Origin: Limnochordia bacterium
GTDB taxonomy: Bacteria > Bacillota > Limnochordia > Darwinibacteriales > DTU012
Direction: 5' to 3'
Assembly: GCA_007116145.1 (NCBI GenBank)
Contig: SKJB01000137.1
Coordinates: 1-44,117, forward strand
DNA: 44,117 nt
Shown: one piece after another, positions 1 to 9,016 of the stretch
How the letters are laid out: each line of letters begins with the position of its first letter
Position numbering within the stretch: position 1 is the stretch's first letter
Position numbers and translations under genes: made by a program
The notes under the pieces: generated by a model
Seen by the model: the letters and a program-made list of their open reading frames with translations, nothing else
Database searches by the model: none
Told to the model about the DNA's origin: nothing

Positions 1-1
1 G

Positions 2-1621
2 TATAACCCTCACCGTCCGAGTTTAGATTCTTTGTCAGAATCCGATAAGGAAATGGAGTTAAAAAGACGAAAGGAAGACCTTGATTACGAGGTGTTAGAA
101 GAGATCCCTTATTGGAGTAATGGCGAAGGTTTTATTAGTGGATCTCGGAATCGCCTATATACTTTTAATACGCAGACAAAAACGTATAAGCCCCTTTTGG
201 ATGCAGATCTAGCTGTGGAAGGGTTCTGGCTAAGTCCAGACAAGAAGAAGGCCGTGCTAATTGCGTCAACGTTTCAACATAAACAAGGTGTAACTAATTT
301 TCTATACATACTGGATTTAAAGGATAATTTGTTGCATAAATTGGCGACAGCGGCATCCTTTTCGTACACTGATGCCTTGTTTATTAATGATCATCAGCTC
401 GTTTGTCTGGCAAGTGAGATGGATCGCTTTGGCCTCAATGAAAACCCGCGTTTTTACACCGTCGATGTCCAAACCGGAAATCATCAGCTGCTTACACCTG
501 ATTTCGACTATAGTACCTGGAATTCAGTTGGTTCAGATTGTCGCTATGGTGGTGGTGAGCAAATTCGCGTCGAAAACGAGCTGATCTATTTTGTTACCAC
601 CGAAGGGCATTGTTCGCATCTTAACAGGTTGGATCTAAACGGTAATATTAAAAGAATGACAGAAGCGAAGGGTTCTGTGGATGCTTTTGCTGTTCAAGAT
701 GCAGAGCTATTATTTATTGGTTTGCGCCAAATGGGACTACAAGAGTTATATAAACTTGAGTCGTCAAAGGAGATACAAGTTACACATTTTAATGATTGGG
801 TGAAGACTGAGAGAGAGATCATTGCGCTTGAGCCATTGCAGTATGAGGCAACGTCTGGGGTTGTGATCGATGGTTGGGTGATGAAACCTGTGGGTTGGCA
901 GCAGGACCAGTACTATCCGGCTATTTTAACTATCCATGGCGGACCTAAAACGGTGTATGGAGACGTTTTCTATCATGAAATGCAATGTTGGGCTCATGAT
1001 GGGTATTTTGTGTTCTTCTGTAACCCAAGAGGTAGTGATGGTAAGGGCAATGAGTTTGCGGATATTCGCGGCAAGTATGGCACGATCGATTACGACGACA
1101 TTATGGGGTTTACCGACTTAGTTTTTCGGAACTATTCTAGTATAAATACCAAACAGGTTGGGGTCACTGGAGGTTCGTATGGTGGTTTTATGACCAACTG
1201 GATTATTGGGCATACGCATCAGTTTAAGGCTGCAGTGTCTCAACGTAGCATCTCTAATTGGGCTTCTATGGCTTGCTCATCAGACATAGGCTACTATTTT
1301 GTTGAAGATCAGATGAAAAATATGCCGTGGGTAGATTACAGTAAGCTGTGGCACGATTCACCGTTAAAGTACGCAGATCAAGTACGTACACCTACATTGT
1401 TTATTCATTCTGAGGAAGATTACCGGTGTTGGTTAGTCGAAGGATTACAGATGTTTACTGCTCTGAAGTACCATGGTGTTGAAGCAAGACTGTGTATGTT
1501 TCGGGGCGAGAATCATGAACTGAGTCGCAGTGGTAAACCAAAGCCTCGTATGCGCAGGTTGCAGGAGATTATGCAATGGTTTGAGACCTACCTTAGCGAT
1601 AAAATAGACACTAGGCAATAA
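2..1621 (+). CDS. S9 family prolyl oligopeptidase-type peptidase (5' truncated by window edge)
   Basis: This is a serine peptidase of family S9 (acylaminoacyl-peptidase/dipeptidyl peptidase type), which cleaves short peptides. The frame is open to the left edge: upstream codons continue without a stop past the TTG at 32. S9C enzymes are usually about 650 residues, so roughly the first 100 residues lie outside the window. The N-terminal two thirds is the beta-propeller part. The C-terminal alpha/beta hydrolase domain carries GGSYGGF with nucleophile Ser382, Asp463 in HSEEDYRC and His495 in GENHE (numbered from the TTG at 32). All three triad residues are present, so the enzyme should be active. 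No signal peptide is visible, but the true N-terminus is missing. An imperfect hairpin covers the stop codon. Confidence 0.93.
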   Translation, partial: YNPHRPSLDSLSESDKEMELKRRKEDLDYEVLEEIPYWSNGEGFISGSRNRLYTFNTQTKTYKPLLDADLAVEGFWLSPDKKKAVLIASTFQHKQGVTNFLYILDLKDNLLHKLATAASFSYTDALFINDHQLVCLASEMDRFGLNENPRFYTVDVQTGNHQLLTPDFDYSTWNSVGSDCRYGGGEQIRVENELIYFVTTEGHCSHLNRLDLNGNIKRMTEAKGSVDAFAVQDAELLFIGLRQMGLQELYKLESSKEIQVTHFNDWVKTEREIIALEPLQYEATSGVVIDGWVMKPVGWQQDQYYPAILTIHGGPKTVYGDVFYHEMQCWAHDGYFVFFCNPRGSDGKGNEFADIRGKYGTIDYDDIMGFTDLVFRNYSSINTKQVGVTGGSYGGFMTNWIIGHTHQFKAAVSQRSISNWASMACSSDIGYYFVEDQMKNMPWVDYSKLWHDSPLKYADQVRTPTLFIHSEEDYRCWLVEGLQMFTALKYHGVEARLCMFRGENHELSRSGKPKPRMRRLQEIMQWFETYLSDKIDTRQ

Positions 1622-1634
1622 CCTAGCGTCTATT
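1603..1634. terminator. Hairpin between convergent genes
   Basis: The arms AATAGAC-a-CTAGG and CCTAG-c-GTCTATT enclose a six-base loop and overlap the stop codon of the peptidase gene. The U-tract is weak on both strands. The gene that follows is convergent, so a bidirectional terminator is plausible. Confidence 0.5.
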
Positions 1635-1648
1635 AGAGTATGCTTTGC

Positions 1649-1858
1649 TTAACCTTTCGGATTAAATAACTTTCCAGTATAAAAAACGTGTCCCCAAATG
1701 GATGCCCAGCGGAAAGCCTGATCTCTAAGCGATGGACGATATGCGGTGTAATCAATAGTGATGGGGTTTGGAAAAAGGCGTGCTAAATTGTAGTAAGTTT
1801 CTAAGCTTCCAGTATAGCGATGGTAGTTGGAGGTTTGATTGGGACTCCAATTCGTCAT
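1649..1858 (-). CDS. Small hypothetical protein, 69 aa
   Basis: I do not recognise this protein. The start at 1858 (MTNWSPNQ) is chosen because a GGAGG site lies 8 bases upstream; a longer frame to 1906 has no such site. The product is rich in Tyr, Trp, Asn and Pro, has no clear membrane helix, and contains a stretch ending in FPNP followed by a Trp/Arg-rich segment. It lies about 70 bases downstream of the nitrilase-family gene on the same strand, so the two may be co-transcribed. The good ribosome binding site and amino acid make-up argue that it is real. Confidence 0.55.
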   Translation of the reverse strand: MTNWSPNQTSNYHRYTGSLETYYNLARLFPNPITIDYTAYRPSLRDQAFRWASIWGHVFYTGKLFNPKG

Positions 1859-1930
1859 AACGAGTGCCTCCTTTCTTATACTTGACCTACACTGTATGGT
1901 ATGCATGCAACCATGGATCGGTTGTAGTTC

Positions 1931-2746
1931 TCAAGGACTGATTTCTGCAATTGATAGATCAGTTCTACCATGTCTAAGCAAAGGAAAATCTCTGCGTATT
2001 TGAGTGATTCGCTCTTTACTGATTGTCCCAGTAATTATTTCTTCTTCACCTGTTGCTTGGGCGATAATCTTTCCCCAAGGATCAACGATCATTGAATGTC
2101 CATATGCCACGTAGTTATCTCTTGGATTATGAGCAGATGAAGCGCCTACCAGATAGATTTGATTGTCAACAGCTCGTATCCGCAATAAGGCCTGCCAATG
2201 GGCGGGACCTGTTTTCATGTTAAATACAGCGGGTAAAAGCAAAATTTCAGCACCCATCTGCGTCAAGGCGCGGGTGAGTTCAGGAAAACGAATATCATAA
2301 CAGATAGCTAAGCCAATTCGCCAGTTATTAGCATCAAAGCAAACCAGTTGATCTCCTGGTGTCAAGGTCTTGGATTCTTGGATTTTTAGCCCATCAGACA
2401 GATGAACATCGAAGAGATGAGTTTTGCGATAGCGCGTTACTAATTCTCCTTTAGGATTAAAAACAAAACACGTATTAAAAATTTTGTCGCTTGATTTTTC
2501 AGGGATGGATCCACCCACTAAAAATATCTTGTAGCGTAAGGCCATTTCGGCTAAAAATGTCACTGTTTGACTATTCCCATATTCTTCCGCATAGTCGGGA
2601 AACAGACTAATATCGTAGGGACAATTAAACATCTCGGGTAAGATAACCATCTCTGGATCGGGGATGGTCTTTATCAATTCTTCGACTTTTGCCAGATTTT
2701 CTTTCTTGCTAGGTTGTACTTGCATTTGAAGTATGGATATTTTCAT
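1931..2746 (-). CDS. Carbon-nitrogen hydrolase, nitrilase superfamily (omega-amidase-like)
   Basis: A 271-residue cytosolic amidase of the nitrilase superfamily, which hydrolyses a non-peptide C-N bond such as the side-chain amide of an alpha-keto acid. The catalytic triad is visible: Glu38 in ILPEMFNCPYD, Lys108 in YRKTHLFD and Cys149 in LAICYDIRFPE. The sequence around these residues resembles NIT2/omega-amidase and YafV-type enzymes, which repair or recycle deaminated glutamine and asparagine. Length is normal for the family. The start ATG has a GGAGGT site upstream. Substrate assignment is by family resemblance only. Confidence 0.9.
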   Translation of the reverse strand: MKISILQMQVQPSKKENLAKVEELIKTIPDPEMVILPEMFNCPYDISLFPDYAEEYGNSQTVTFLAEMALRYKIFLVGGSIPEKSSDKIFNTCFVFNPKGELVTRYRKTHLFDVHLSDGLKIQESKTLTPGDQLVCFDANNWRIGLAICYDIRFPELTRALTQMGAEILLLPAVFNMKTGPAHWQALLRIRAVDNQIYLVGASSAHNPRDNYVAYGHSMIVDPWGKIIAQATGEEEIITGTISKERITQIRRDFPLLRHGRTDLSIAEISP

Positions 2747-2913
2747 TGATACTGTACCTCCGAACTGTTGTTTTCTTCGATAACCAAGTTCTATTTACGA
2801 ACGGAAAAACCCTTTACTCAAAGGAAACATCAAGTTAGCTTAGAGAATATGGTGTTAGTTGGTAATATTAAGTCCTAATCAAACTTGCCCTGATTATTGG
2901 GCTTTATCTGAGG

Positions 2914-2919
2914 TATAAT
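2914..2919 (+). promoter_or_regulatory. Possible -10 element for the GNAT fusion gene
   Basis: A perfect TATAAT lies about 45 bases before the start codon in the intergenic space shared with the divergent amidase gene. No good -35 box sits at 16-18 bases; TTGCCC at 2885 is too far away. Confidence 0.35.
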
Positions 2920-2964
2920 GGATACGAACTAGTTATAGCGTTGATTACGGAGGGGGTTGCAGTT

Positions 2965-5900
2965 ATGCATCAAGAGATACGAATTATCGAATATGAGCCA
3001 GGATATGCCAAAGCTCTATCAGATATGTGGAGTCGGAGTGCTGACGGATGGAACGGGGCTAATGTAATGCAAAGCACTGAGTCTGTTCTGCGGGAGCATG
3101 AGAATTGTACTCATTTAAATACATATCTAGCGTTAGTAGGCGAGGATGTCGTTGGCTACTGTAGTCTAGAGCGCTTCTTGCGAGATGAAGGAGCTTTATA
3201 TATCCGTTTACTTAATGTGCGCCCAGATTATCATGGCAAGCGAGTGGGTAAAGCGCTAGTTTTACAATGTGTCCAACGTACTATTGAGCTTAATTACCCG
3301 AGACTTGACCTTTATACCTGGCCTGGTAATACCAAAGCAGTACCACTTTATAAGAAGTGTGGTTTCTTTTGGGAAAAGCGCGATGATAGTACGCATCTCA
3401 TGAACTTCATTCCTACGGTACTCGCAACAGAAGCCGCCAAAGACTTCTTTGCAGACGATGATTGGTATTTGAGCTCCACACGTTGCATCGAAGTTAAACC
3501 TGATGGACGGCGAGAAAATGACTTTGATTTTCTAGAATACACATGGCATAAGGAAGGTCATAATTTACGCATCGAGTTTGAACGAACAGGGCGTGGTATT
3601 TGCTGTTTAGAAACCGATGATTATTTACTGCGTGTATCCGCTCCTGAACACGGCCTAGTTTTTGGTGCTTTCTACCAAGTTAAGTATGAAATAGTAAATA
3701 AATCTAAGCGTCCATTAGACATTGAGTTGAAGGGAGTAAATAATAAGAATATCAGCTTCGCGCTCGACGAAAGGTTTTCGGTAACGGATCAAATATGGAT
3801 TGAAGGCGAATTTTATGTTGGTCCTATTGAGGAGAAGCAGGATTCGTGGAAAACGCATCCCTTAATCGAGACAGATGCTTTGATTAACGGGAAAGAGGTC
3901 TCTTTAAAGCTTGGAATTGAACCGAAGTATCCAGGTCTATTAAGCCTAACAATTCCTGGTGGGTTAAGTTATCTAGGCGCCCATTCGTTCTGTTATATAA
4001 ACATTGAAAGCAACCTCAAGGACGATGCCATATTTAAATTTGAACTTCCATCATCGCCTGATGTGGAATGGGATCAACGAGAAATTCATGTCAAAGTAGC
4101 TGGTAAAGCTAAAGTATCACTACAGGTTGGCTATACACTAAGCAATTACACAACGTTCTATCAACCAGTTCCTATGGAAGCCACACTTGATACGGGAGCC
4201 AAAATTGAGTGTAGTACAAAAGTAGGTATCTGTTTTAGAGGTTATGGGACAGGATTAGAACCCCAAGGTGACCACTCGCGCTCAATTATTAATGGGGCAT
4301 ATGAGGTGCGGCTAAATCTCAAGCAGAATAATCTAAGACTTGAACGTATTGGAGCCCCCTTCTATATCTGTTGGTATTTTCCGAAACTCGGCAAACCATT
4401 TTCTGACGAATTCTCCAAAAAGGAGCCGGATAAAGTAGAGACAGGTCGGGAAGGCGAATTCATGGTACTTAAGGCATATTATAGCTCTTGTGCCTATCCT
4501 GGTCTGCACTTAGTTTCCGTATCGCAATTACGAGCTGATGGATTGTTTAGGCATATGTATGAAGTTGAGAATAGATCAGATCAGATAACCAAAGATGCTG
4601 TCAGTTTAAGCAATACCTTCTACTTCGATATGGACAACGGTGTTATTCCTTATCGCGGAAAGTATATCAAGCTGGATGAATCGGTGGATGAGAATGTAAC
4701 GAGCTGGAATAGTGAAGACATCCACGAGAATTGGCTTTTTAACAGTAACAAACACGGTTTTACGGTAGGGCTTACCTGGGATGAGTCGGATAGAATTAAG
4801 TTCGCTGGCTATGATATGTGTTTTGAATACAGTTTTGGTTCGTTATTACCAGACGAACGAAGGCAAACAAAACCTATTTCTGTATGCCTTAACCTATTTA
4901 GTGATTGGCAAGCCTTTCGTGGGTATGTGCAAAAAGCAGATGTAGATCACCGCTTAACACAAACAGATAATGTGTTAGACATAATTAATGGCGGAAATCC
5001 TTTTGTTAACCAAGAATATTGTCTTAAGACCATAAATTATAAGGTGTGCGGGGGAGAATCGCAGCTTAGGATTAATTCAGCAAGGCAAGCCTTTGAACCA
5101 CAAGATATTACTATAGGGGCGGATATTAAGCTGCCTGCACCGACTAAGGCTTACGATGACACCTTAGCACTCGTGGTTGATGATGGAAGTCTAGAGTATC
5201 AGCGCAAGCGCACGTTGTTTTGTCTAGGAAGTACACCCGTAGAAATTGGAAGCTTTGTAGAAAAGGATCAATTGGTTCATTATGCAGATAATGGTGTGGT
5301 GAGACTAAAGGTAGCGGCAGAATTTGCCCCAACCTTATATTCCTTGCAGACAAAAGATGGAGAGTGGCTCGATTCGTCCTTTCCGATACCAGGTATGAAG
5401 GCCTGGTGGAATCCGTGGGCAGGTGGATTTGAGACAGAGTTAAATGGTATACCCATGGAAGTAGCCCTTAAAGAGCAGCGTCACGCAGAAGCGTGTCAAC
5501 TCACAGATAACTTTGGAAATGTTTGGCAAGGGATTGTTACAACGCTAACGATTGCAGAGAATGAAAAGCGTAAAGGGGCTACACTGCGTTATTATTATTT
5601 ACTGCTACCTGGTAGTTCTGTGGTTTGTCATGTGGTGGAAGTACACCAAAAAACGGGCTACTACATGGATCGTGTCCCCATTAACCATGTGTTTTTTCTT
5701 GCAGGTAGTCAAGACTTGGCCAAGACGTGGATCGTTTTAAACGGAAATAACTGTGGAATGATGAAACTAAAAGCCGGTCAAGAGGATCGCCATATTTCGA
5801 CAAAAGATGGTATTATGTGTGGTTCCGATGATAGAGAGCAAAAAGTATTGATTTATGGGGGACTAGATAGTTCGAGTACGTATGCATCTGTCAGCAAGCA

Positions 5901-6042
5901 TTTTGTACGTGTTAATGTAGGGAAGAGCATCTCCGTAGCTGATGGTCACCGTATCTTTACAGCTCCAGTTTTTCTCGTAATCAGTGATGGGTATATGATG
6001 GCTAAGCAACTAGAGAACTTAAGTCAAATACAATTTAAGTAG
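2965..6042 (+). CDS. Large GNAT acetyltransferase fusion protein, 1025 aa
   Basis: Residues 1-150 form a GNAT N-acetyltransferase domain. The acetyl-CoA motif is VRPDYHGKRVGKALVL at about 85-100, followed by an LYKKCGF segment typical of the domain end. The remaining roughly 870 residues are beta-rich with many Trp, Tyr and Gly. They show no enzymatic motif I can name, although a Trp/Gly-rich stretch (MKAWWNPWAGGFETEL, near residue 815) recalls carbohydrate-active or galactose-mutarotase-like beta-sandwich folds. The ATG at 2965 is chosen because GGAGGGGG lies 8 bases upstream; a TTG at 2941 is in frame but has no site. No signal peptide. The amidohydrolase gene starts 10 bases after the stop, so the two form an operon and may act on related small molecules. 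Confidence 0.8.
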   Translation: MHQEIRIIEYEPGYAKALSDMWSRSADGWNGANVMQSTESVLREHENCTHLNTYLALVGEDVVGYCSLERFLRDEGALYIRLLNVRPDYHGKRVGKALVLQCVQRTIELNYPRLDLYTWPGNTKAVPLYKKCGFFWEKRDDSTHLMNFIPTVLATEAAKDFFADDDWYLSSTRCIEVKPDGRRENDFDFLEYTWHKEGHNLRIEFERTGRGICCLETDDYLLRVSAPEHGLVFGAFYQVKYEIVNKSKRPLDIELKGVNNKNISFALDERFSVTDQIWIEGEFYVGPIEEKQDSWKTHPLIETDALINGKEVSLKLGIEPKYPGLLSLTIPGGLSYLGAHSFCYINIESNLKDDAIFKFELPSSPDVEWDQREIHVKVAGKAKVSLQVGYTLSNYTTFYQPVPMEATLDTGAKIECSTKVGICFRGYGTGLEPQGDHSRSIINGAYEVRLNLKQNNLRLERIGAPFYICWYFPKLGKPFSDEFSKKEPDKVETGREGEFMVLKAYYSSCAYPGLHLVSVSQLRADGLFRHMYEVENRSDQITKDAVSLSNTFYFDMDNGVIPYRGKYIKLDESVDENVTSWNSEDIHENWLFNSNKHGFTVGLTWDESDRIKFAGYDMCFEYSFGSLLPDERRQTKPISVCLNLFSDWQAFRGYVQKADVDHRLTQTDNVLDIINGGNPFVNQEYCLKTINYKVCGGESQLRINSARQAFEPQDITIGADIKLPAPTKAYDDTLALVVDDGSLEYQRKRTLFCLGSTPVEIGSFVEKDQLVHYADNGVVRLKVAAEFAPTLYSLQTKDGEWLDSSFPIPGMKAWWNPWAGGFETELNGIPMEVALKEQRHAEACQLTDNFGNVWQGIVTTLTIAENEKRKGATLRYYYLLLPGSSVVCHVVEVHQKTGYYMDRVPINHVFFLAGSQDLAKTWIVLNGNNCGMMKLKAGQEDRHISTKDGIMCGSDDREQKVLIYGGLDSSSTYASVSKHFVRVNVGKSISVADGHRIFTAPVFLVISDGYMMAKQLENLSQIQFK

Positions 6043-6052
6043 GAGGTGTGGT

Positions 6053-6931
6053 ATGTGTTTACAAGTGATTGATACGCATGTACATTTTTCTAACATCCAA
6101 TCTTTCAGTAAAACAGCGAAGGAAATCTCTTATTTAGACTACTCGAAAGCTGGATTTGAAGAGGAGTTTTCACATGCCGATGTGGTCTATGCAGTGGCGA
6201 TGGGGTTGCAGGAGACATGTCCTGGGAGTTTCCCAGATCATAGTGCTGCGAATCCAATGATGATTGACCTCAATCACGATAGGCCACAGCGCTTAGCGTG
6301 TTGTCCAGGAATAAATCCGATGCAATTGAGAGTGGATCGTCGCAAGGAGTTAGAGCAAATAGCAGCAGTGCTATCGGAGCCCTGGGTCGTGGGGATAAAG
6401 ATCTATGCTGGTTATTATCCATTCTATGTTCATGACCCAATCTACAGTCCAGTGTATGACTTAGCCGAGAAGTTTCAGCTCCCAGTTGTAATTCATGGCG
6501 GAGCCACCTATGCACGGAATGCTCTTTTGAAGTACTCCCATCCGCTCGAAGTCGATGAGCTCGCTGTGCAACGGCCTAATATAAAACTTGTAATCGCCCA
6601 CTTAGGAGATCCATGGGTAATGGATACTGCAGCTGTCTGTGCTAAGGATCTAAATGTCTATAGTGATTTATCTGGTCTATTTGTCACTGATAGTTTCGGC
6701 CTTGAGCAGGTGGAACAGAACGATCTTCTGGTTAACCAATTTAAGAAAGCGATGGTCTATACGGACAACTATAGCAAATTTCTCTTTGGCTCAGATTGGC
6801 CTTTAGCGCCTGTGGCTCCCTATATTCGGTTTGTTCAGAGTCTTGTTCCAGCACAATACCATCAGCAAGTGTTTTATGAAAATGCGTTGGATGTTTTTGG
6901 GCGGTTAGACACATTAATCGTGAAGAGATAA
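6053..6931 (+). CDS. Amidohydrolase family (amidohydrolase 2) metal-dependent hydrolase
   Basis: A 292-residue TIM-barrel hydrolase. The metal-site pattern is complete: His9-x-His11 (DTHVHF) at the first strand, a lysine in GIKIYAGYYPF, His in VIHGGATY, His in VIAHLGDPW and Asp in FGSDWPLAP. This is the layout of the amidohydrolase-2 group, which includes ACMSD-like decarboxylases and lactone hydrolases. AGGAGGT precedes the ATG. It is the second gene of an operon with the GNAT fusion. The substrate cannot be told from sequence. Confidence 0.88.
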   Translation: MCLQVIDTHVHFSNIQSFSKTAKEISYLDYSKAGFEEEFSHADVVYAVAMGLQETCPGSFPDHSAANPMMIDLNHDRPQRLACCPGINPMQLRVDRRKELEQIAAVLSEPWVVGIKIYAGYYPFYVHDPIYSPVYDLAEKFQLPVVIHGGATYARNALLKYSHPLEVDELAVQRPNIKLVIAHLGDPWVMDTAAVCAKDLNVYSDLSGLFVTDSFGLEQVEQNDLLVNQFKKAMVYTDNYSKFLFGSDWPLAPVAPYIRFVQSLVPAQYHQQVFYENALDVFGRLDTLIVKR

Positions 6932-6932
6932 T

Positions 6933-6972
6933 GAGATCCTAGCAAGGCAATTACTTCCTTTGCTAGGATCTC
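6933..6972. terminator. Long hairpin between convergent genes
   Basis: GAGATCCTAGC and GCTAGGATCTC form a perfect 11-bp stem extended by A-T and G-C pairs around a short loop. It lies between the amidohydrolase gene and the convergent lipoprotein gene. There is no strong T-tract, so it is either a bidirectional terminator of low efficiency or an mRNA-end stabiliser. Confidence 0.6.
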
Positions 6973-7016
6973 TAAATATGGAGTTAGTGGCTATTAGTTA
7001 ATGAATCTTTAAAACA

Positions 7017-7802
7017 TTAGTCAATATTGCCTCGGAAGAACCGGTGGTTACCGATATCAATAATTGGTGTCTGTTTCCAGACCCAATTATTCCTGTTCGC
7101 TACTTTTGCTGGTGCAAAGAAACCAGTAGCACCATTGGAGGGATCCCATCCTACTAAGGCATCTAGCACGGCATTTTTCGCGTTGGGTGCAGCTGATAGA
7201 TTGATAGAACCATCAGCAACTGGGGAGTATTGAACCACTCCATTAACTCGTTGAACAATAACTCCCCGCAGTGTGTTAGGATAATTGTGATGGAGAACTC
7301 GATTCAGTACAGAAGCGGCGACGGCGACCTGACCGCGATAGATTTCTCCGCGGGCTTCCGCATGGACAAGTCTTGCAAACAAGTCTAGGTCTGCATGGTT
7401 GAAGATGACTGTCATGGGGACTTGCACGACATTATTGCCAGGTTTAATTGTTACACTAATTTCTTTGTTATGATAAAATGCTTTTGAAACTCGCACTTTA
7501 TAGTTTCCTGTCGGTAGATTGCTGGCTTGGAATAAACCATTGCGAATAGCTATCGTCTTTCCATTGACCGTTGCAGTACCAGACCAAAAACTTAATCCGC
7601 TGACACCATCAAAGACTGTACCTGTGAGGGTACCAAACTGGGGAACTGTCTCACCTCCATTACTGCCTTCGCTATCTGTTTCGTCGTTTGGCGGACCACC
7701 ATCCCCTGGAATCACAGGGGTGGTTGTTCCTATTTGGCAACCAGTTAACGCGAGCAGTAAAATAAGTAGTAATAAGTGAAAATAAGTTCGCTTTTTTCGC
7801 AT
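7017..7802 (-). CDS. Lipoprotein with SleB/CwlJ-type cell wall hydrolase domain
   Basis: A 261-residue exported lipoprotein. A basic, Leu-rich signal peptide ends in the lipobox LALTGC (lipidated Cys22). Next comes a Pro/Gly/Asp/Ser linker (23-57), then a small carboxypeptidase-regulatory-like beta domain (about 58-132). The C-terminal Hydrolase_2 (SleB/CwlJ) domain spans about 138-260 with the catalytic glutamate Glu149 in LVHAEARGE. Family members are lytic transglycosylases that cut spore cortex muramic-lactam peptidoglycan; non-spore homologues also exist. Lipid anchoring with a linker domain differs from the usual SleB layout. A GAAGGGAAA site precedes the ATG. Confidence 0.87.
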   Translation of the reverse strand: MRKKRTYFHLLLLILLLALTGCQIGTTTPVIPGDGGPPNDETDSEGSNGGETVPQFGTLTGTVFDGVSGLSFWSGTATVNGKTIAIRNGLFQASNLPTGNYKVRVSKAFYHNKEISVTIKPGNNVVQVPMTVIFNHADLDLFARLVHAEARGEIYRGQVAVAASVLNRVLHHNYPNTLRGVIVQRVNGVVQYSPVADGSINLSAAPNAKNAVLDALVGWDPSNGATGFFAPAKVANRNNWVWKQTPIIDIGNHRFFRGNID

Positions 7803-8044
7803 TCATTATCATTTCCCTTCTTGTTAGGCATTTACCAGAGATGTAAGAATTTCTCTGTATTACCTTAATTTCTGTATGACAGCAGATATCCCTGTAGGGA
7901 GTTGCTGGTAATCGAGAACATGCCTTGATTGTCGAATTCTATATTTTTCTCACGAACAACCTAGATGAAAAAGGATATTTTGCAAAACTATCCAATTCAT
8001 TCGTAATGGAAGTGCAGTCTTAAGTTCTAGGAGGAAAAACGTAA

Positions 8045-8698
8045 GTGCGTACAGGTTTAATTGATTTAGTTGTTAATAAGGCAAAAGAAGCAGGTGTTGT
8101 CGAAGATGATCAAACAGAGGTCTTACATTATGGTCTCATTGCTGGCACCCACCTCTTTAGTGGTATCTTGCTTGTCATGGCTGTAGGTTTGCTCCTTGGC
8201 ACATGGCGTTCGATGCTACTTGTCTGTTGTATTGCTGTTCTATTCCGTCATGTATCAGGAGGGGCGCATCTCAATTCTCCATATAAGTGTTTGTTGTATA
8301 GTGTTTCCGCCTTTACCATGGCTATCTGGCTGGGTGAACGCCTAGCCGAAAAGATAGTCACACTATCGCAAGGGAGCCAAATGTTTTTAGCTCTCAGTGG
8401 GGTTTTTCTGCAATTAGGGTTTGGCCTCTTAGTGGTCGACCTCTATGTTCCTGTCGACCATGTTAATCGTCCCATTACCAACGTAAATGAGCGGAATCGA
8501 TTTCGTCAACTGTCATTTTTGGGAGTTATTGCTGTTAGCATCCTTTTTCTTTGCCTTGTTTTGTTTAAGAGTAGTTGGTGTATATCCTTAGCTATTTTCA
8601 TTGTTTTCTTTCTACATCTCATCTCACTAACTCCTGTCGGTCTAGCTTGGTTTCGGTTTATTTCAGGTTTATCATTTAAGGAAGGAGCGGATGATTAA
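8045..8698 (+). CDS. agrB: AgrB-family autoinducer-processing membrane peptidase
   Basis: A 217-residue polytopic membrane protein of the accessory gene regulator B family. AgrB removes the C-terminal part of the AgrD precursor and links the peptide into a thiolactone. The conserved RHVSGGAH...KC block is present, with the catalytic pair His75 and Cys82 at the same seven-residue spacing as in staphylococcal AgrB. Several hydrophobic segments follow. Start is GTG with AGGAGG upstream. The stop codon overlaps the ATG of agrD (TAATG), so the two are translationally coupled. Confidence 0.94.
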   Translation: MRTGLIDLVVNKAKEAGVVEDDQTEVLHYGLIAGTHLFSGILLVMAVGLLLGTWRSMLLVCCIAVLFRHVSGGAHLNSPYKCLLYSVSAFTMAIWLGERLAEKIVTLSQGSQMFLALSGVFLQLGFGLLVVDLYVPVDHVNRPITNVNERNRFRQLSFLGVIAVSILFLCLVLFKSSWCISLAIFIVFFLHLISLTPVGLAWFRFISGLSFKEGADD

Positions 8699-8823
8699 TG
8701 AAAACAGCATTACTAAAAGTTGTCTGTGCCATTGGTATGGTGCTAGCGGTGTCAACGGCTGCTGGTGCCTGTCTGTCTTGGGCGTATCAACCAGAGGTTC
8801 CTAGTAAGCTATTAAAGAGCTGA
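8698..8823 (+). CDS. agrD: AgrD-like cyclic lactone autoinducer peptide precursor, 41 aa
   Basis: A 41-residue precursor below common ORF-length cut-offs. It has an amphipathic/hydrophobic leader (residues 1-24), a core beginning GACLSWAY and a charged tail YQPEVPSKLLKS. The tail aligns with the DEPKVPKSL tail of staphylococcal AgrD and the QPEVP tails of clostridial cyclic lactone peptides. The thiolactone should form on Cys25. By alignment of the tail the ring is probably C-L-S-W-A (five residues), with Tyr30 the first leaving residue, although a six-residue ring ending in Tyr is possible. The ATG overlaps the agrB stop, and an intrinsic terminator follows 38 bases later. Confidence 0.92.
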   Translation: MKTALLKVVCAIGMVLAVSTAAGACLSWAYQPEVPSKLLKS

Positions 8824-8861
8824 TTGCGGTATGCGTTAGGGAGTGAGTTGTGATTGAGTCC

Positions 8862-8891
8862 GTGAACCTGGATTTCGGGTTCACTTTTTTT
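8862..8891 (+). terminator. Intrinsic terminator after agrD
   Basis: GTGAACC and GGGTTCAC form the stem and are followed by seven T residues. It separates agrBD from the downstream sensor genes, so expression of the sensor either needs read-through or its own promoter. Confidence 0.88.
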
Positions 8892-8922
8892 GTTTTTAAC
8901 CTCTGAACAAAGGGTTCTGGCA

Positions 8923-8954
8923 ACATTTGTCAAAGTAGGTAGATGTGACAATGT
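8923..8954 (+). promoter_or_regulatory. Imperfect inverted repeat upstream of the sensor genes
   Basis: ACATTTGTCA and TGACAATGT are near-complementary arms 13 bases apart, between the agrD terminator and the membrane protein gene. It could be a regulator site. There is no other support. Confidence 0.25.
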
Positions 8955-9016
8955 CAAGCTATCAACAGTACGTTAGTTCTTCTACTTACCCCAAAAAACG
9001 ATCGGAGGATAATTAT

